The position numbers were made by a program, and so were the translations under genes. A DNA stretch of 64,000 bases from an uncultured Cetobacterium sp. (GTDB lineage: Bacteria > Fusobacteriota > Fusobacteriia > Fusobacteriales > Fusobacteriaceae), in NCBI RefSeq assembly GCF_947072685.1, contig NZ_CAMTIK010000001.1, positions 1 to 64,000 on the forward strand. Reading direction: 5' to 3'. Shown piece by piece: positions 1-9,119 of the stretch; the stretch's first letter is position 1, and each line of letters starts with the position of its first letter. The notes below the pieces were generated by a model. The model was not told the origin of the DNA and searched no databases. It saw only the letters and a program-made list of their open reading frames with translations.

Positions 1-35
1 ATTGTGTTTCATCTCCCCATCCCCTTTAACTTCCC

Positions 36-1115
36 CTATACTTTTAGTGCTTCAACTATTTCCAGCTCTCCAGCTTTTTTAGCTGGGAACACACCAAATA
101 CCAGTCCTACTCCCATAGTGACAAGCGCTGTCATAAATATCCCCCCAAGACTAAAACTTGGTGGTATCCTTAGGATAACCCCTGCTACATATGACATCAC
201 AACCCCTAGAAGTGATCCAATAGATGTTCCAATACCCACTACTATCGCCCCTTCCAAAAGAAATATCTCCATGAGTTGCTTTTTCTGCATACCCACAGTT
301 CTCAGTATCCCAATGTATGCTCCTCTTTCTCTAACTGAACTTCCAATCAGATTTAAAACCCCAACTCCACCGACAACTAAAGAAATAAAAGAGAGGATAA
401 ATAAACTTTTGCTCACAAAAGTTTTTATCCTCTCCACTTTTCTATAGACGTCTGGTGTTTCTAATAACCGAATCTGCCTGTAACTTAATCGGGACCTATT
501 CAGCTCCCTAAGTATTACTGGTATATATTCCACCCCGTCTTCATCTTGTGGAAAGGATACGACCAAACTTCCATAGTCTCTCCTTCCAAAGATTTTCTCA
601 AATGTTAAATCCCCAACTATAACTCTATCCCCTATCTTCATAGTCTCAAACGGACTTAACTCCTGATACAAATCCCGAACCCTAAATTTTTTTTTCCCGT
701 TTCCAGTTTCAAGCTCAATATTTTCCCCTACTCTAGCCTCTGGAAACTGTGTTTTATCTAAAATTACCTCATTTTCTGAAAGTTCTCCAAGTCCCATAGC
801 TTTGAGTGCTTTTTTTGAATAGCTTTTATACAGTATATTTCCAACACTCACCTTTTTTTCTGGAAGTACCCCATACTCCACAAATGGTAATCGTTCAACA
901 ATCTCTAGGTCCCTACTTCCTAGATTTTCACCGCCCACAAGTATTCTGTTTTTTCCAATGGCTGAGAGATCATTTGCTATCATCTTTTTAGCTCCCTCTC
1001 CTAGCGAAAGAGTCATCACAAGTGCCATAGCCCCAACAATAACACCAGCTAGTGGAAACAAAGCCCTTCCTCTATTTCCCAAAAGAAATCTATATGCCAT
1101 CCAAAATCTCATCAA
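36..1115 (-). CDS. ABC transporter permease, FtsX/MacB-like
   Basis: N-terminal TM, large extracytoplasmic domain, three C-terminal TMs with 'VGGVGVLNLIGSSVRERGAYIGILRTVGMQKKQ' as in MacB/FtsX permeases; overlaps the end of the upstream adaptor gene. Confidence 0.85.
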   Translation of the reverse strand: MMRFWMAYRFLLGNRGRALFPLAGVIVGAMALVMTLSLGEGAKKMIANDLSAIGKNRILVGGENLGSRDLEIVERLPFVEYGVLPEKKVSVGNILYKSYSKKALKAMGLGELSENEVILDKTQFPEARVGENIELETGNGKKKFRVRDLYQELSPFETMKIGDRVIVGDLTFEKIFGRRDYGSLVVSFPQDEDGVEYIPVILRELNRSRLSYRQIRLLETPDVYRKVERIKTFVSKSLFILSFISLVVGGVGVLNLIGSSVRERGAYIGILRTVGMQKKQLMEIFLLEGAIVVGIGTSIGSLLGVVMSYVAGVILRIPPSFSLGGIFMTALVTMGVGLVFGVFPAKKAGELEIVEALKV

Positions 1116-2434
1116 ATCACAGCCCTTACTCTCTCTCCACTGTTTACTTTGAATGGATTTATCACAACTTCGGTCCCCACAGGTAGATTCAGTATCTCAT
1201 ACTCAGTGTTTGTCTTAGCCCCTAACTTGACCTCGGTCTTTCTAACTCTTCCATCCTCAACTGTGAACACATAACTTTTATCCCCCTCTTCCAAAACTGA
1301 AAAAGAGTTCACTCTTGCAACATCTCTTAAAGATTCACTGCTTATCTCCACGTCGGTTATAAATCCTGGCTTTAAACTGTTCTGTTCAGCCACTTTTACC
1401 TCAACCTCTATGACCTTATCCCTTTTACTTCCTAAAAGACTCTCTCTAGCAACACTTGAAACTCTTGAGACAATCCCTTCATACACTAGCTCTCCCTCAG
1501 ATGAACTTGTCCTTATAGTTGCCTTTTGATCTTTTGAAACACTTGCGGCCTGATACATTGGTACCTCAACTTTTATAATGCTCTCCCCTCTTGGTGAGAT
1601 AGCTAGAAGCCTTTCACCGCTGTGAGCATTACTTCCCTCAACAACATCTATTGCTGTTATAACTCCTGATATCGGTGCAACTAGCGGTTTTTTTAACTGC
1701 TCGGCACGTCTTGCTAAAATCTCGTTGTTTAATTCTAACTTCTCTAGTTGTGATTTTAACTTGGCCTCTTCAATCTGAAGCTCTCTTGTCAAGCTTTCAA
1801 AACTTACAGCCATCAATTCAAACTTTTGTCTATTTAAATCCAGTGCCATTTTCAAATCCTCTAGCTCTACAGCTTTCTTATCTGCCTCTGTCATAGCACG
1901 ACTGGCCTCTGTACTTGAAACTCCATCTTGAGCCAAAAGCTTTTTATAAGCTTCAGCTTTATCCCTTAAACTTTTAGTCTCCGCCATTATAACTGGAAGC
2001 CTTCTTATATCTCCGTTAACTCTTTCCTCTAAGTTTCTCATCTCTAACTTTCTGTTATCCAGTTCAAGCTTGAGTGATCCACCCTCAAGGTCAGCAACTC
2101 TCAATTTTATATCTTTGATATCGAGTTGGTTTATACGCAGCTCCTTATCGTTTTCAATTATACTCTTAGAACTAAAAACCATCAGTTTATCCCCAGGTTC
2201 AACCTCTTGTCCCACACGCGCAGTTATACTCTCAACAAGTGCTGGTGCCTCCACATACACAGGTACAACATCTCCCGGAGCCACAACCCCAGCATATAAA
2301 ATTGAACTGGAAAGCGTCCCCATCTCAATTTTTGAAATTTTTACCTCTTTCCCTCTCGAAAACTTATTCCCTTTATAAGCTACTCCAGCCACAAGTAGAA
2401 GAGATAAAATCCCTATAACTATCTTTTTATTCAT
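1112..2434 (-). CDS. HlyD/MacA-like periplasmic adaptor (membrane fusion protein)
   Basis: N-terminal TM, lipoyl/coiled-coil/beta-barrel layout; 'PLVAPISGVITAIDVVEGSNAHSGERLLAIS'. Confidence 0.85.
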   Translation of the reverse strand: MNKKIVIGILSLLLVAGVAYKGNKFSRGKEVKISKIEMGTLSSSILYAGVVAPGDVVPVYVEAPALVESITARVGQEVEPGDKLMVFSSKSIIENDKELRINQLDIKDIKLRVADLEGGSLKLELDNRKLEMRNLEERVNGDIRRLPVIMAETKSLRDKAEAYKKLLAQDGVSSTEASRAMTEADKKAVELEDLKMALDLNRQKFELMAVSFESLTRELQIEEAKLKSQLEKLELNNEILARRAEQLKKPLVAPISGVITAIDVVEGSNAHSGERLLAISPRGESIIKVEVPMYQAASVSKDQKATIRTSSSEGELVYEGIVSRVSSVARESLLGSKRDKVIEVEVKVAEQNSLKPGFITDVEISSESLRDVARVNSFSVLEEGDKSYVFTVEDGRVRKTEVKLGAKTNTEYEILNLPVGTEVVINPFKVNSGERVRAVI

Positions 2435-2443
2435 CTCTTTCTC

Positions 2444-3676
2444 CTATCTATACAGATTTTCATACTCAATAACTGCTAGTACTAACTCTCTTTGAAGTTT
2501 ATAATAATCCTCTTGAGCTGTTCTCAACTGATTTACCGAGTTCAAATAATCAAATGTTGTCACCAGTTCATTGTCGTATCTTAAATTATCTATCCCTAAG
2601 TTTTCCTGTAACAGTTCCACCCTTTTCCTTTGAGCCTGACTCTGCCCTGCAAGAGATTCTATCTCACCAAGTTTATTTCTCATATCTAGGTCTATCCCTT
2701 TGATATTGTTTTCATACCTAATTTTAGCTTGATCCAATTTGTATTGACTTTGATTTATGGAATCAATTGTTCCACCCCATTCAAAGACATATCTAAATCC
2801 TACCTCAACCATTCCTTCATTTCTTGTCTCAAGTCTATCTCCAACTTTTTCTTTAAATTTATGGGAAGGCTTCACATAAAATGATGGATAGAGATTAGCT
2901 TTTGCTATCTTCACATCATATTCAGCGACATCCACAAGAAGACTCTCTCTTTTTCCTAAAGTTGTGCTCTCTGGAGCGTCAACTTTTTTTATTACCCCTA
3001 TGTTTTCTAAGTAATTTATGGCACTGAACTCATCCAGTTCCACTTTTTTGTCTAGATCATATCCCAAAAGTTGCATAAGAGTCTCTTTTGCCGCTCTCTC
3101 CCTCTGGTTATTTCTAAGATTTAAGGCCACATTATTTTCGATATCCGCATCCACTTTTAAAACCTCTGACTTTGGAATAAGTTTGTTCTCTCTGTACAAT
3201 CCATCCAGTCTTGACCTCTGTTTTGTCAAAGCCTCAATTGTTTTATCTGTAATCTCCTTTTGCTTTCGATAGTTTAGAGCTGAGAAATACTCAGATACAC
3301 TCTCCTCTTGCCATCTATAAAGTGTTAACTTCTGGCTCTCTTTAGCAATATCCAACTCTTTCGAAGCCTTTTTATACCCATACATCATTCTTCCACCTTG
3401 AAATATTGGGATATATGCTTCAATCTCTTTAAATCCTATTCCTTCATCCTTTACAATCTCCCAATCCTCCTCTGTAGAAAGATTGACAGGTGGTAGAATC
3501 AGATTTTTTAAAGCTTTGTTTTTACCCTTCTCTTTAACTCTCACATCCAACTCTTGTATCTTGACTTCAGGGTTTGCCACTTCAACCCTATTTAGAATCT
3601 CCTCTAGCCCAATTCCCTTTGAATATGCCCCCAAAGATAGTGCTAAAAAAGCTCCAGTTAGAAACTTTTTCCTCAT
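2444..3676 (-). CDS. TolC-family outer membrane efflux protein
   Basis: Signal peptide MRKKFLTGAFLALSLGAYS, long coiled-coil repeats; ATG at 3676 follows AAGGAGG (ORF track start at 3682 is a TTG). Confidence 0.8.
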   Translation of the reverse strand: MRKKFLTGAFLALSLGAYSKGIGLEEILNRVEVANPEVKIQELDVRVKEKGKNKALKNLILPPVNLSTEEDWEIVKDEGIGFKEIEAYIPIFQGGRMMYGYKKASKELDIAKESQKLTLYRWQEESVSEYFSALNYRKQKEITDKTIEALTKQRSRLDGLYRENKLIPKSEVLKVDADIENNVALNLRNNQRERAAKETLMQLLGYDLDKKVELDEFSAINYLENIGVIKKVDAPESTTLGKRESLLVDVAEYDVKIAKANLYPSFYVKPSHKFKEKVGDRLETRNEGMVEVGFRYVFEWGGTIDSINQSQYKLDQAKIRYENNIKGIDLDMRNKLGEIESLAGQSQAQRKRVELLQENLGIDNLRYDNELVTTFDYLNSVNQLRTAQEDYYKLQRELVLAVIEYENLYR

Positions 3677-4373
3677 CCCCAAAATCCTCCTTGATCTCTT
3701 TTCCTTTTAAAATATCCCTTCCATTTGTCAAAAGTATCTTTCTAAACACTCTCTTCTCAACTATACTCTTTATATATAAAAGTTCGCTCTCAAGATTATA
3801 ATCCCTTTTCCCCATCTTGTGTGCATCACTTCCTAAAAAATCTATATACCCCTCTTTTAAAAGTCTTTCCACTCTTTTGCTAGAACACGCTCCAGATATG
3901 TTTACTTGAACTTTTACACCCATTTTTTTAATTCTCACTATATCGCTTCCAGTAAAATTTCTATATCTTTCCACATGAGCCAGTATTGGGATATACCCAT
4001 GTCTCATAACTCTTGCCAGCATCCCCTCTCCTACTTTCACAGGAGTCAGAGGTGAGAACTCTACCAAAAGATATCTTCCACCTACCGTGTTAAACGTTTT
4101 CTCTTTCAATACCACATCCAAGTTCTCATCCAGATACACCTCATTCCCCCTATGAAAAACAACGTCTAGATTCAATTTTTTACAAGCCTCATTTAAAATT
4201 TCAAAATTTTTATCATAGTTTTGATTTTTAAATCTTCCTTTAGCAAAGTGTGATGTGAGTATAAACTCTTTATATCCCAACTTTTTCCCCAGCTTTACAA
4301 GCTCTATAGACTCCCCTAATGTTTCAGGTCCATCATCCACTCCAAAGAGCAGATGCGTGTGGACATCTACCAT
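3588..4373 (-). CDS. CpsB/CapC-type PHP-family protein-tyrosine phosphatase
   Basis: 'MVDVHTHLLFGVDDGPETLGESIEL', 'HVERYRNF', 'GSDAHKMGKRDY' motifs of the CpsB/YwqE family. Confidence 0.9.
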   Translation of the reverse strand: MVDVHTHLLFGVDDGPETLGESIELVKLGKKLGYKEFILTSHFAKGRFKNQNYDKNFEILNEACKKLNLDVVFHRGNEVYLDENLDVVLKEKTFNTVGGRYLLVEFSPLTPVKVGEGMLARVMRHGYIPILAHVERYRNFTGSDIVRIKKMGVKVQVNISGACSSKRVERLLKEGYIDFLGSDAHKMGKRDYNLESELLYIKSIVEKRVFRKILLTNGRDILKGKEIKEDFGDEEKVSNWSFFSTIFGGIFKGNWARGDSK

Positions 4374-5203
4374 TTTTTCCCCTTTTGGTCTCCACTCAGT
4401 TGTCTTCTATAGTCTCTTTTTAGCTTTTCTACAAATCCTTTTATACCTTTTTTAGGTATATATTCTCTTGAGAGGTTTTCCCCCTCCTCCGTATAATAAT
4501 CCTTATAGTATGAGTAGTTGTTGTTGTAGTAGCCATAGTTTCCATATGAAAGTCCATTTTTATCCACTCTATTCACTATAAATCCGTAGATATTCGCTTT
4601 AGCGTTCTCTAACATAGTTTTTCCAAATTCAAGTTCTCTTTTAGCAACCTGATCATAGGCTACAACATATACAACTCCGTCACAATATTTAGATAAAATA
4701 GCTGCGTCACTCGCCACTATAAGTGGTGGTGTATCTAAAACTATAGTGTTATATCTCCCTTTTAACTCCTTTAAAAGAGTTTTCATTCTATCCCCTAGAA
4801 ATAGTTCCGTCACATTGTGAGCCATATTTCTTGTCGGTAAAATATCCAGATTTTTCTCAACATTTTTTAGTAAAACTTCATCCACAAGAGATTCATCAGT
4901 TAAAACTGATTCCAATCCCTTTTTAAAATCAACCCCAAAACTTTCATGAGCCCTTGGTCTTCTTATATCACAATCTATAAGCAGAACTTTTTTCCCTGTA
5001 ATAGCTATACTCATAGCGTAGTTTGAAGCTATTGTACTCTTTCCTTCCTTGGGAGTTGTACTCGTTATCAAAACAGTTCTATCCTCATCCTTTTCATTTA
5101 GAAAGTGAAGGTTTGTTCTAATAACTCTTAAAGCCTCATTCATTTCGTGATTGTTGGCATCCTTAAAAAACAGTTGTCTCTTACTAGAATGTTTATTTTC
5201 CAT
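4367..5203 (-). CDS. CpsD/CapB-type bacterial tyrosine kinase
   Basis: Walker A 'TTPKEGKSTIASNYA', 'VLLIDCDIRRPRAH', 'NTIVLDTPP'; Tyr-rich C-terminal tail. Confidence 0.92.
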   Translation of the reverse strand: MENKHSSKRQLFFKDANNHEMNEALRVIRTNLHFLNEKDEDRTVLITSTTPKEGKSTIASNYAMSIAITGKKVLLIDCDIRRPRAHESFGVDFKKGLESVLTDESLVDEVLLKNVEKNLDILPTRNMAHNVTELFLGDRMKTLLKELKGRYNTIVLDTPPLIVASDAAILSKYCDGVVYVVAYDQVAKRELEFGKTMLENAKANIYGFIVNRVDKNGLSYGNYGYYNNNYSYYKDYYTEEGENLSREYIPKKGIKGFVEKLKRDYRRQLSGDQKGKKW

Positions 5204-5936
5204 TTTTCCCCTCCTCTACCAATGAAAGGTTGAAGTCCGGAACCATTCCAAGCATCGTTGTTCCAAGTATCTTCTCTATATCCTTAGGTTTTCTCAGTTT
5301 ACAGAAGAAAAATTCAACTATAAAAGCTACCATACATCCAATCATCCCAGATAGTACAAATGATATTGCAAGGATAAGAGCTCTTTTTTTAGGTAAAGGT
5401 TCTTTTGGTACCTCTGCTGGTTCAACTATCTTTATATTTTGAAAGTTCATAACCTCTCGAACCTTTAACATAAACTCGTTTCCAATCTCATTTACAACCG
5501 CAGCTGCCATAAGTGGATCTCCATTTTTATATGTCAGTTGTAGAAGTTCAGTATCTTCAACAGGTTCTATTGTCACCTTTTCTTGTAACTCTTTTAGACT
5601 CTCATCCAAATCATATTTTTTTATAACATTATTTAAAATAGCTCGACTTTTGGCTATCTCAGCATATGTTGTTGCCAATTTCTGATTCATCGAAAGCTCC
5701 CCACCGTCCAAAGAGTTGGCCGAATAGTTTCTTCCGCTAGAAACCATAAGTGTTAGCTCCCCTTTATAGACTGTTGGTCTTGTAGCTGCAAAGAATACTC
5801 CCAGTGCAAATATAGGTATCGCCACAAGCATAATCAATTTCCATCTTCTCAGAAGTGTAAAAACAAGATCCATAAGATCTAGTTCCTCCTCATCCTCGTA
5901 GAAGTCATCCTCATAAAAATCCTCTTTTTTCCTCAT
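5193..5936 (-). CDS. Wzz/CpsC-type polysaccharide co-polymerase (kinase activator)
   Basis: Two TMs flanking an extracytoplasmic domain, 'EIDLMDLVFTLLRRWKLI'-like start and 'PKEPLPKKRALILAISFVLSGMIG'; start at 5936 chosen for its RBS (ORF extends to 5951). Confidence 0.88.
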   Translation of the reverse strand: MRKKEDFYEDDFYEDEEELDLMDLVFTLLRRWKLIMLVAIPIFALGVFFAATRPTVYKGELTLMVSSGRNYSANSLDGGELSMNQKLATTYAEIAKSRAILNNVIKKYDLDESLKELQEKVTIEPVEDTELLQLTYKNGDPLMAAAVVNEIGNEFMLKVREVMNFQNIKIVEPAEVPKEPLPKKRALILAISFVLSGMIGCMVAFIVEFFFCKLRKPKDIEKILGTTMLGMVPDFNLSLVEEGKNGK

Positions 5937-5966
5937 TGTTCTCCCCATCAAATCTTAATTTTTGGA

Positions 5967-5997
5967 TAAAAAAAGCGACCAACTCCCGATCGCTTTC
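5967..5997 (-). terminator. Intrinsic terminator / possible attenuator in the wzz leader
   Basis: Minus strand GAAAGCGA-TCGGGAGTTGG-TCGCTTTTTTT, about 30 nt before the wzz start codon. Confidence 0.7.
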
Positions 5998-6063
5998 ATT
6001 ACTCTATCATTATTAATGTGTTGCTTTCAGTTTCTATTTTATTGGTATTTTATAAATCTCTTC

Positions 6064-6381
6064 TTATTTGTATGTGTACGGTGTATTTTGTGGGCTTGTC
6101 AGTGCCGTCGATCCCACATGTGCTGTTGCATGCGCTGCTGCTACCGCTCCAACTGAAGATGCTGCTCCTCCTGTTGAACCTCCAGATTCTCCTCCATCTA
6201 TAACACCAGAGTCTCCCATACCAAAGGCTGCCATAAATGATTCGCCTTTTGTCATCGCTGCTGGGCTTGCCTCAGTTGCTGATATTGTTGTCTCCTCCTG
6301 AGTAGCTGTTTCCTCTTCAGCACATAGAACTACTGCATTTATAAAAAGTAGTGATATCATCACCAATATAATTTTTTTCAT
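6064..6381 (-). CDS. Small secreted Thr/Ser/Ala/Gly-rich protein
   Basis: 105 aa, signal peptide MKKIILVMISLLFINAVVLCA, low-complexity remainder; position resembles YjbE/GfcA-type genes of polysaccharide operons. Confidence 0.6.
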   Translation of the reverse strand: MKKIILVMISLLFINAVVLCAEEETATQEETTISATEASPAAMTKGESFMAAFGMGDSGVIDGGESGGSTGGAASSVGAVAAAHATAHVGSTALTSPQNTPYTYK

Positions 6382-6397
6382 ATCAATCCCCCCCTAT

Positions 6398-7225
6398 TTA
6401 AAATACATATGCTGCTGCTATTGATCCAATTGCAGATACCTTATCCTCTGGTCCCTGTTTAGTTAGATTAGTTGCTCCTAGGTTAACAGATACTGGGTAA
6501 TCTGGGAAAGGTACAATACTTGTTCCCAATGTCACCACATTTGAAGTATAATCTAAAATCAAACTCATCTGCGGTAAAATATATACAGCTATCGAACCAA
6601 ATCCTCCAACCTCTTCTTTTCTATCTCTATTTTCAATATTTACATCTGCAAAAGAGTTATTTCCAAGTCCTGCTGTTATCGCTATTGGTGCAATATCATT
6701 TGACCATAACTTCGTCACCGCCGTATAAAAACTTGGATTTTCATTATCTCCATCAGTTCCATTATCATGCCATAGGTTTACTCCATTCATTCCAACTGAC
6801 CAACCAAATCCATAATCTTTGAAATGACGTCCAAAACTTATATTCAAATTCCCTCTGTTGAAAGCTCCTCCATCTCTTGGATCTACACTTCCAACTCCTA
6901 GAGATATCGCTCCACCTATAGTTTCAGCATCTCCAAATCCCATTCCTAGAGCTAGTGCTCCATCCGTATCATCGCTGTTTGTCTTTCCAGACAGTCCTGC
7001 AAAGGCAACTCCATATGATGAAACTAAACCTGATGGTGCCCCCATAGAAAAACCTGGCACTGTTGCCATCTCATGAAAGTTTTCTGATAAGTATATCAAT
7101 GGTTTTCCATTGCTCACCTCTTTTTTAGCAAAAACTGCTGTGGTTTCTCCACTCACTGTAGATAGATCTGCTGCAAATCCCAAAGAACTAAGTGCCATCG
7201 TTCCTAATAAAACCTTCTTTATCAT
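6398..7225 (-). CDS. Predicted outer membrane / secreted beta-barrel-like protein
   Basis: Signal peptide; Gly-rich alternating strands; C-terminal 'AIGSIAAAYVF' aromatic ending. Confidence 0.6.
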   Translation of the reverse strand: MIKKVLLGTMALSSLGFAADLSTVSGETTAVFAKKEVSNGKPLIYLSENFHEMATVPGFSMGAPSGLVSSYGVAFAGLSGKTNSDDTDGALALGMGFGDAETIGGAISLGVGSVDPRDGGAFNRGNLNISFGRHFKDYGFGWSVGMNGVNLWHDNGTDGDNENPSFYTAVTKLWSNDIAPIAITAGLGNNSFADVNIENRDRKEEVGGFGSIAVYILPQMSLILDYTSNVVTLGTSIVPFPDYPVSVNLGATNLTKQGPEDKVSAIGSIAAAYVF

Positions 7226-7539
7226 AGGTTTTCCCCTCCCTAAATATAGTTACCATTCATTTTGTAAATGGTTATTTTAAGATCGTTTTTTCATTTCATT
7301 ATCACTTTTTTATATTAACATAATTTGACTTAAAATCAAAGTTTTTTCTTTTATTTTTTTCTTTTTTTTGAATTTTTTATAATATTTATGAACTTTTTTA
7401 GGTTTTTGTATACAGTTTTTAAACTTTTTTAGGTTATTTTTTTAAAAAATTCACTGACTTAAAAGCTTCTCAAATTACATTTCATTGTGAAAACAATATC
7501 TTGATGAACTATTTTTGACCGTTGTTTTTTCACGAAAAA

Positions 7540-7577
7540 AGGAGTCACTTTTTTATGAAAGTGACTCCTTTTATTTT
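7540..7577 (-). terminator. Intrinsic terminator after the lipase-like gene
   Basis: AAAAGGAGTCACTTTCATAAAAAAGTGACTCCTTTTTT on the minus strand. Confidence 0.85.
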
Positions 7578-7589
7578 TCACATGTTTTT

Positions 7590-9110
7590 TTAAAACAGTA
7601 TGAGATCGTATATATCCTGTGTCCTATATGGACTCGGAAGCTTAAATTTTAAATTTTCCCAAACTCTACTAAACGTCATCTCATCCATCTCTTTGAGTTG
7701 ATTGTAAGCTTGTTGTTTGTACAAGATATCGTCCCCACATTTTTTTATTGCGGTCAAGACATGTAATTTTATTTTCCTATAATTTTGATTTGTGATTGGA
7801 ACTAAACTGTAATACTCCGCTAAAAGTTCTTTCTCCACACAGTACTCCAAAGAAAATATCTTTCTAAGAAATGTTCCTAGATATTGAACAGAAAGGTTTT
7901 TACTAAACATCCCTTTTCTCTCTCCATCCACCTCTATAAAGGGTAAAAACACATCCTGATAGTGATACTCTTGAACTGATTTTGTAAAAAATCTCAAGCT
8001 TGAAAATATTGTTTTTTTACTTACTTCTTTTTTCAAAAAACCTTTATCCACTTGATATACAGCCCCTATATGAGCAAATAGTGAGACCGTCAGGTCTTCC
8101 GAGTGACAAAAGTTAACAATGTTTTCATCATAGACCCTATTCTCTTTGATTCTTCTTATAAAATAATCGGCTTCAAAGAGCTCCTCAGTCAAATTATCCA
8201 CCTTAAACAGAGCACTGAATACCCTATTTTCATCCAACATCTCATTTTTTGTATCGTTTGAAAGTTTTGCTAAAATATTATCAAACTTTGTATTTTTCAT
8301 GAAGTTCTTAATAAATCCCTCATCTATATCTGGAGATATCTGTACATCTGGAGATATCAACAACGTGTTGTTATCCTTTATTATCTTTCCTTTTTTTAAC
8401 TCCTTTAAAAAAAATGAGAGATACTCATTTTTAAACTCCAAGAAATACTGTTTTTCAATATCATTTAATCTAATTTTATCCAGAATCTTGTCATAGTTGA
8501 AAAAGTCCAAAAGATTTATGATTCCATCTCTATTTATTCCAACAGCATTCCATGTGCATGTATAGGGGATAAATCCTCTCTCTTTGTCAACCATTATACT
8601 CACAAATTGAGCTATTCCACCACCCAATGAGTGTCCCGTGATTGAAATTTTGTCCTTTGGAATCTTGAATTCATCATAAATTTTATTGAACACTTCCAGT
8701 CCGTCATAGAACTGAATGGGTTTTACTCCCAGTCCAATCTTTAGATCATTCTCTATAAAATCCTTATACGCATCCTCTATGGGATACTTCTCACTCCCAC
8801 GATAGGAGATCACATATTTGTCCTCTAAAACATTTTTAAAAACAACGCTATAAAACCCAGTCGAGTCCTTATCTCCATAGGAAGCTCTTTTGTTATGTAT
8901 ATAAAAGATCTCCCATTTATCTAAAATATCTTCAAAAAATTGACAGAACAGAAACCTTGTTTTAAAAGTACAAAAATAAAATCCATCTGTATCCAATTTT
9001 GAGTGATCGTTCTCTTCATACACTTGGCTTAAACTTTTCCCATAATCATCCTCTGTAAAATTACAGTAAGAAAGTACACTCAGGAGTAAATAGTCCTTTG
9101 CTCTTTGCAT
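7590..9110 (-). CDS. Lipase class 3 / Mbeg1-like alpha/beta hydrolase with C-terminal extension
   Basis: Nucleophile elbow 'ISITGHSLGGGIAQFVSIM'; 'DKYVISYRGSE'. Confidence 0.75.
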   Translation of the reverse strand: MQRAKDYLLLSVLSYCNFTEDDYGKSLSQVYEENDHSKLDTDGFYFCTFKTRFLFCQFFEDILDKWEIFYIHNKRASYGDKDSTGFYSVVFKNVLEDKYVISYRGSEKYPIEDAYKDFIENDLKIGLGVKPIQFYDGLEVFNKIYDEFKIPKDKISITGHSLGGGIAQFVSIMVDKERGFIPYTCTWNAVGINRDGIINLLDFFNYDKILDKIRLNDIEKQYFLEFKNEYLSFFLKELKKGKIIKDNNTLLISPDVQISPDIDEGFIKNFMKNTKFDNILAKLSNDTKNEMLDENRVFSALFKVDNLTEELFEADYFIRRIKENRVYDENIVNFCHSEDLTVSLFAHIGAVYQVDKGFLKKEVSKKTIFSSLRFFTKSVQEYHYQDVFLPFIEVDGERKGMFSKNLSVQYLGTFLRKIFSLEYCVEKELLAEYYSLVPITNQNYRKIKLHVLTAIKKCGDDILYKQQAYNQLKEMDEMTFSRVWENLKFKLPSPYRTQDIYDLILF

Positions 9111-9119
9111 TTTCTCCTC

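Noticed and set aside
4-447. 147-aa plus-strand ORF at the left edge
   Set aside because: Antisense to the FtsX-like permease with Pro/Thr-rich low-complexity translation; shadow ORF.
1675-3801. Several plus-strand ORFs of 70-100 aa
   Set aside because: Antisense shadows of hlyD/tolC/cpsB with no RBS or recognisable motif; the same applies to most plus ORFs opposite long minus genes and vice versa.
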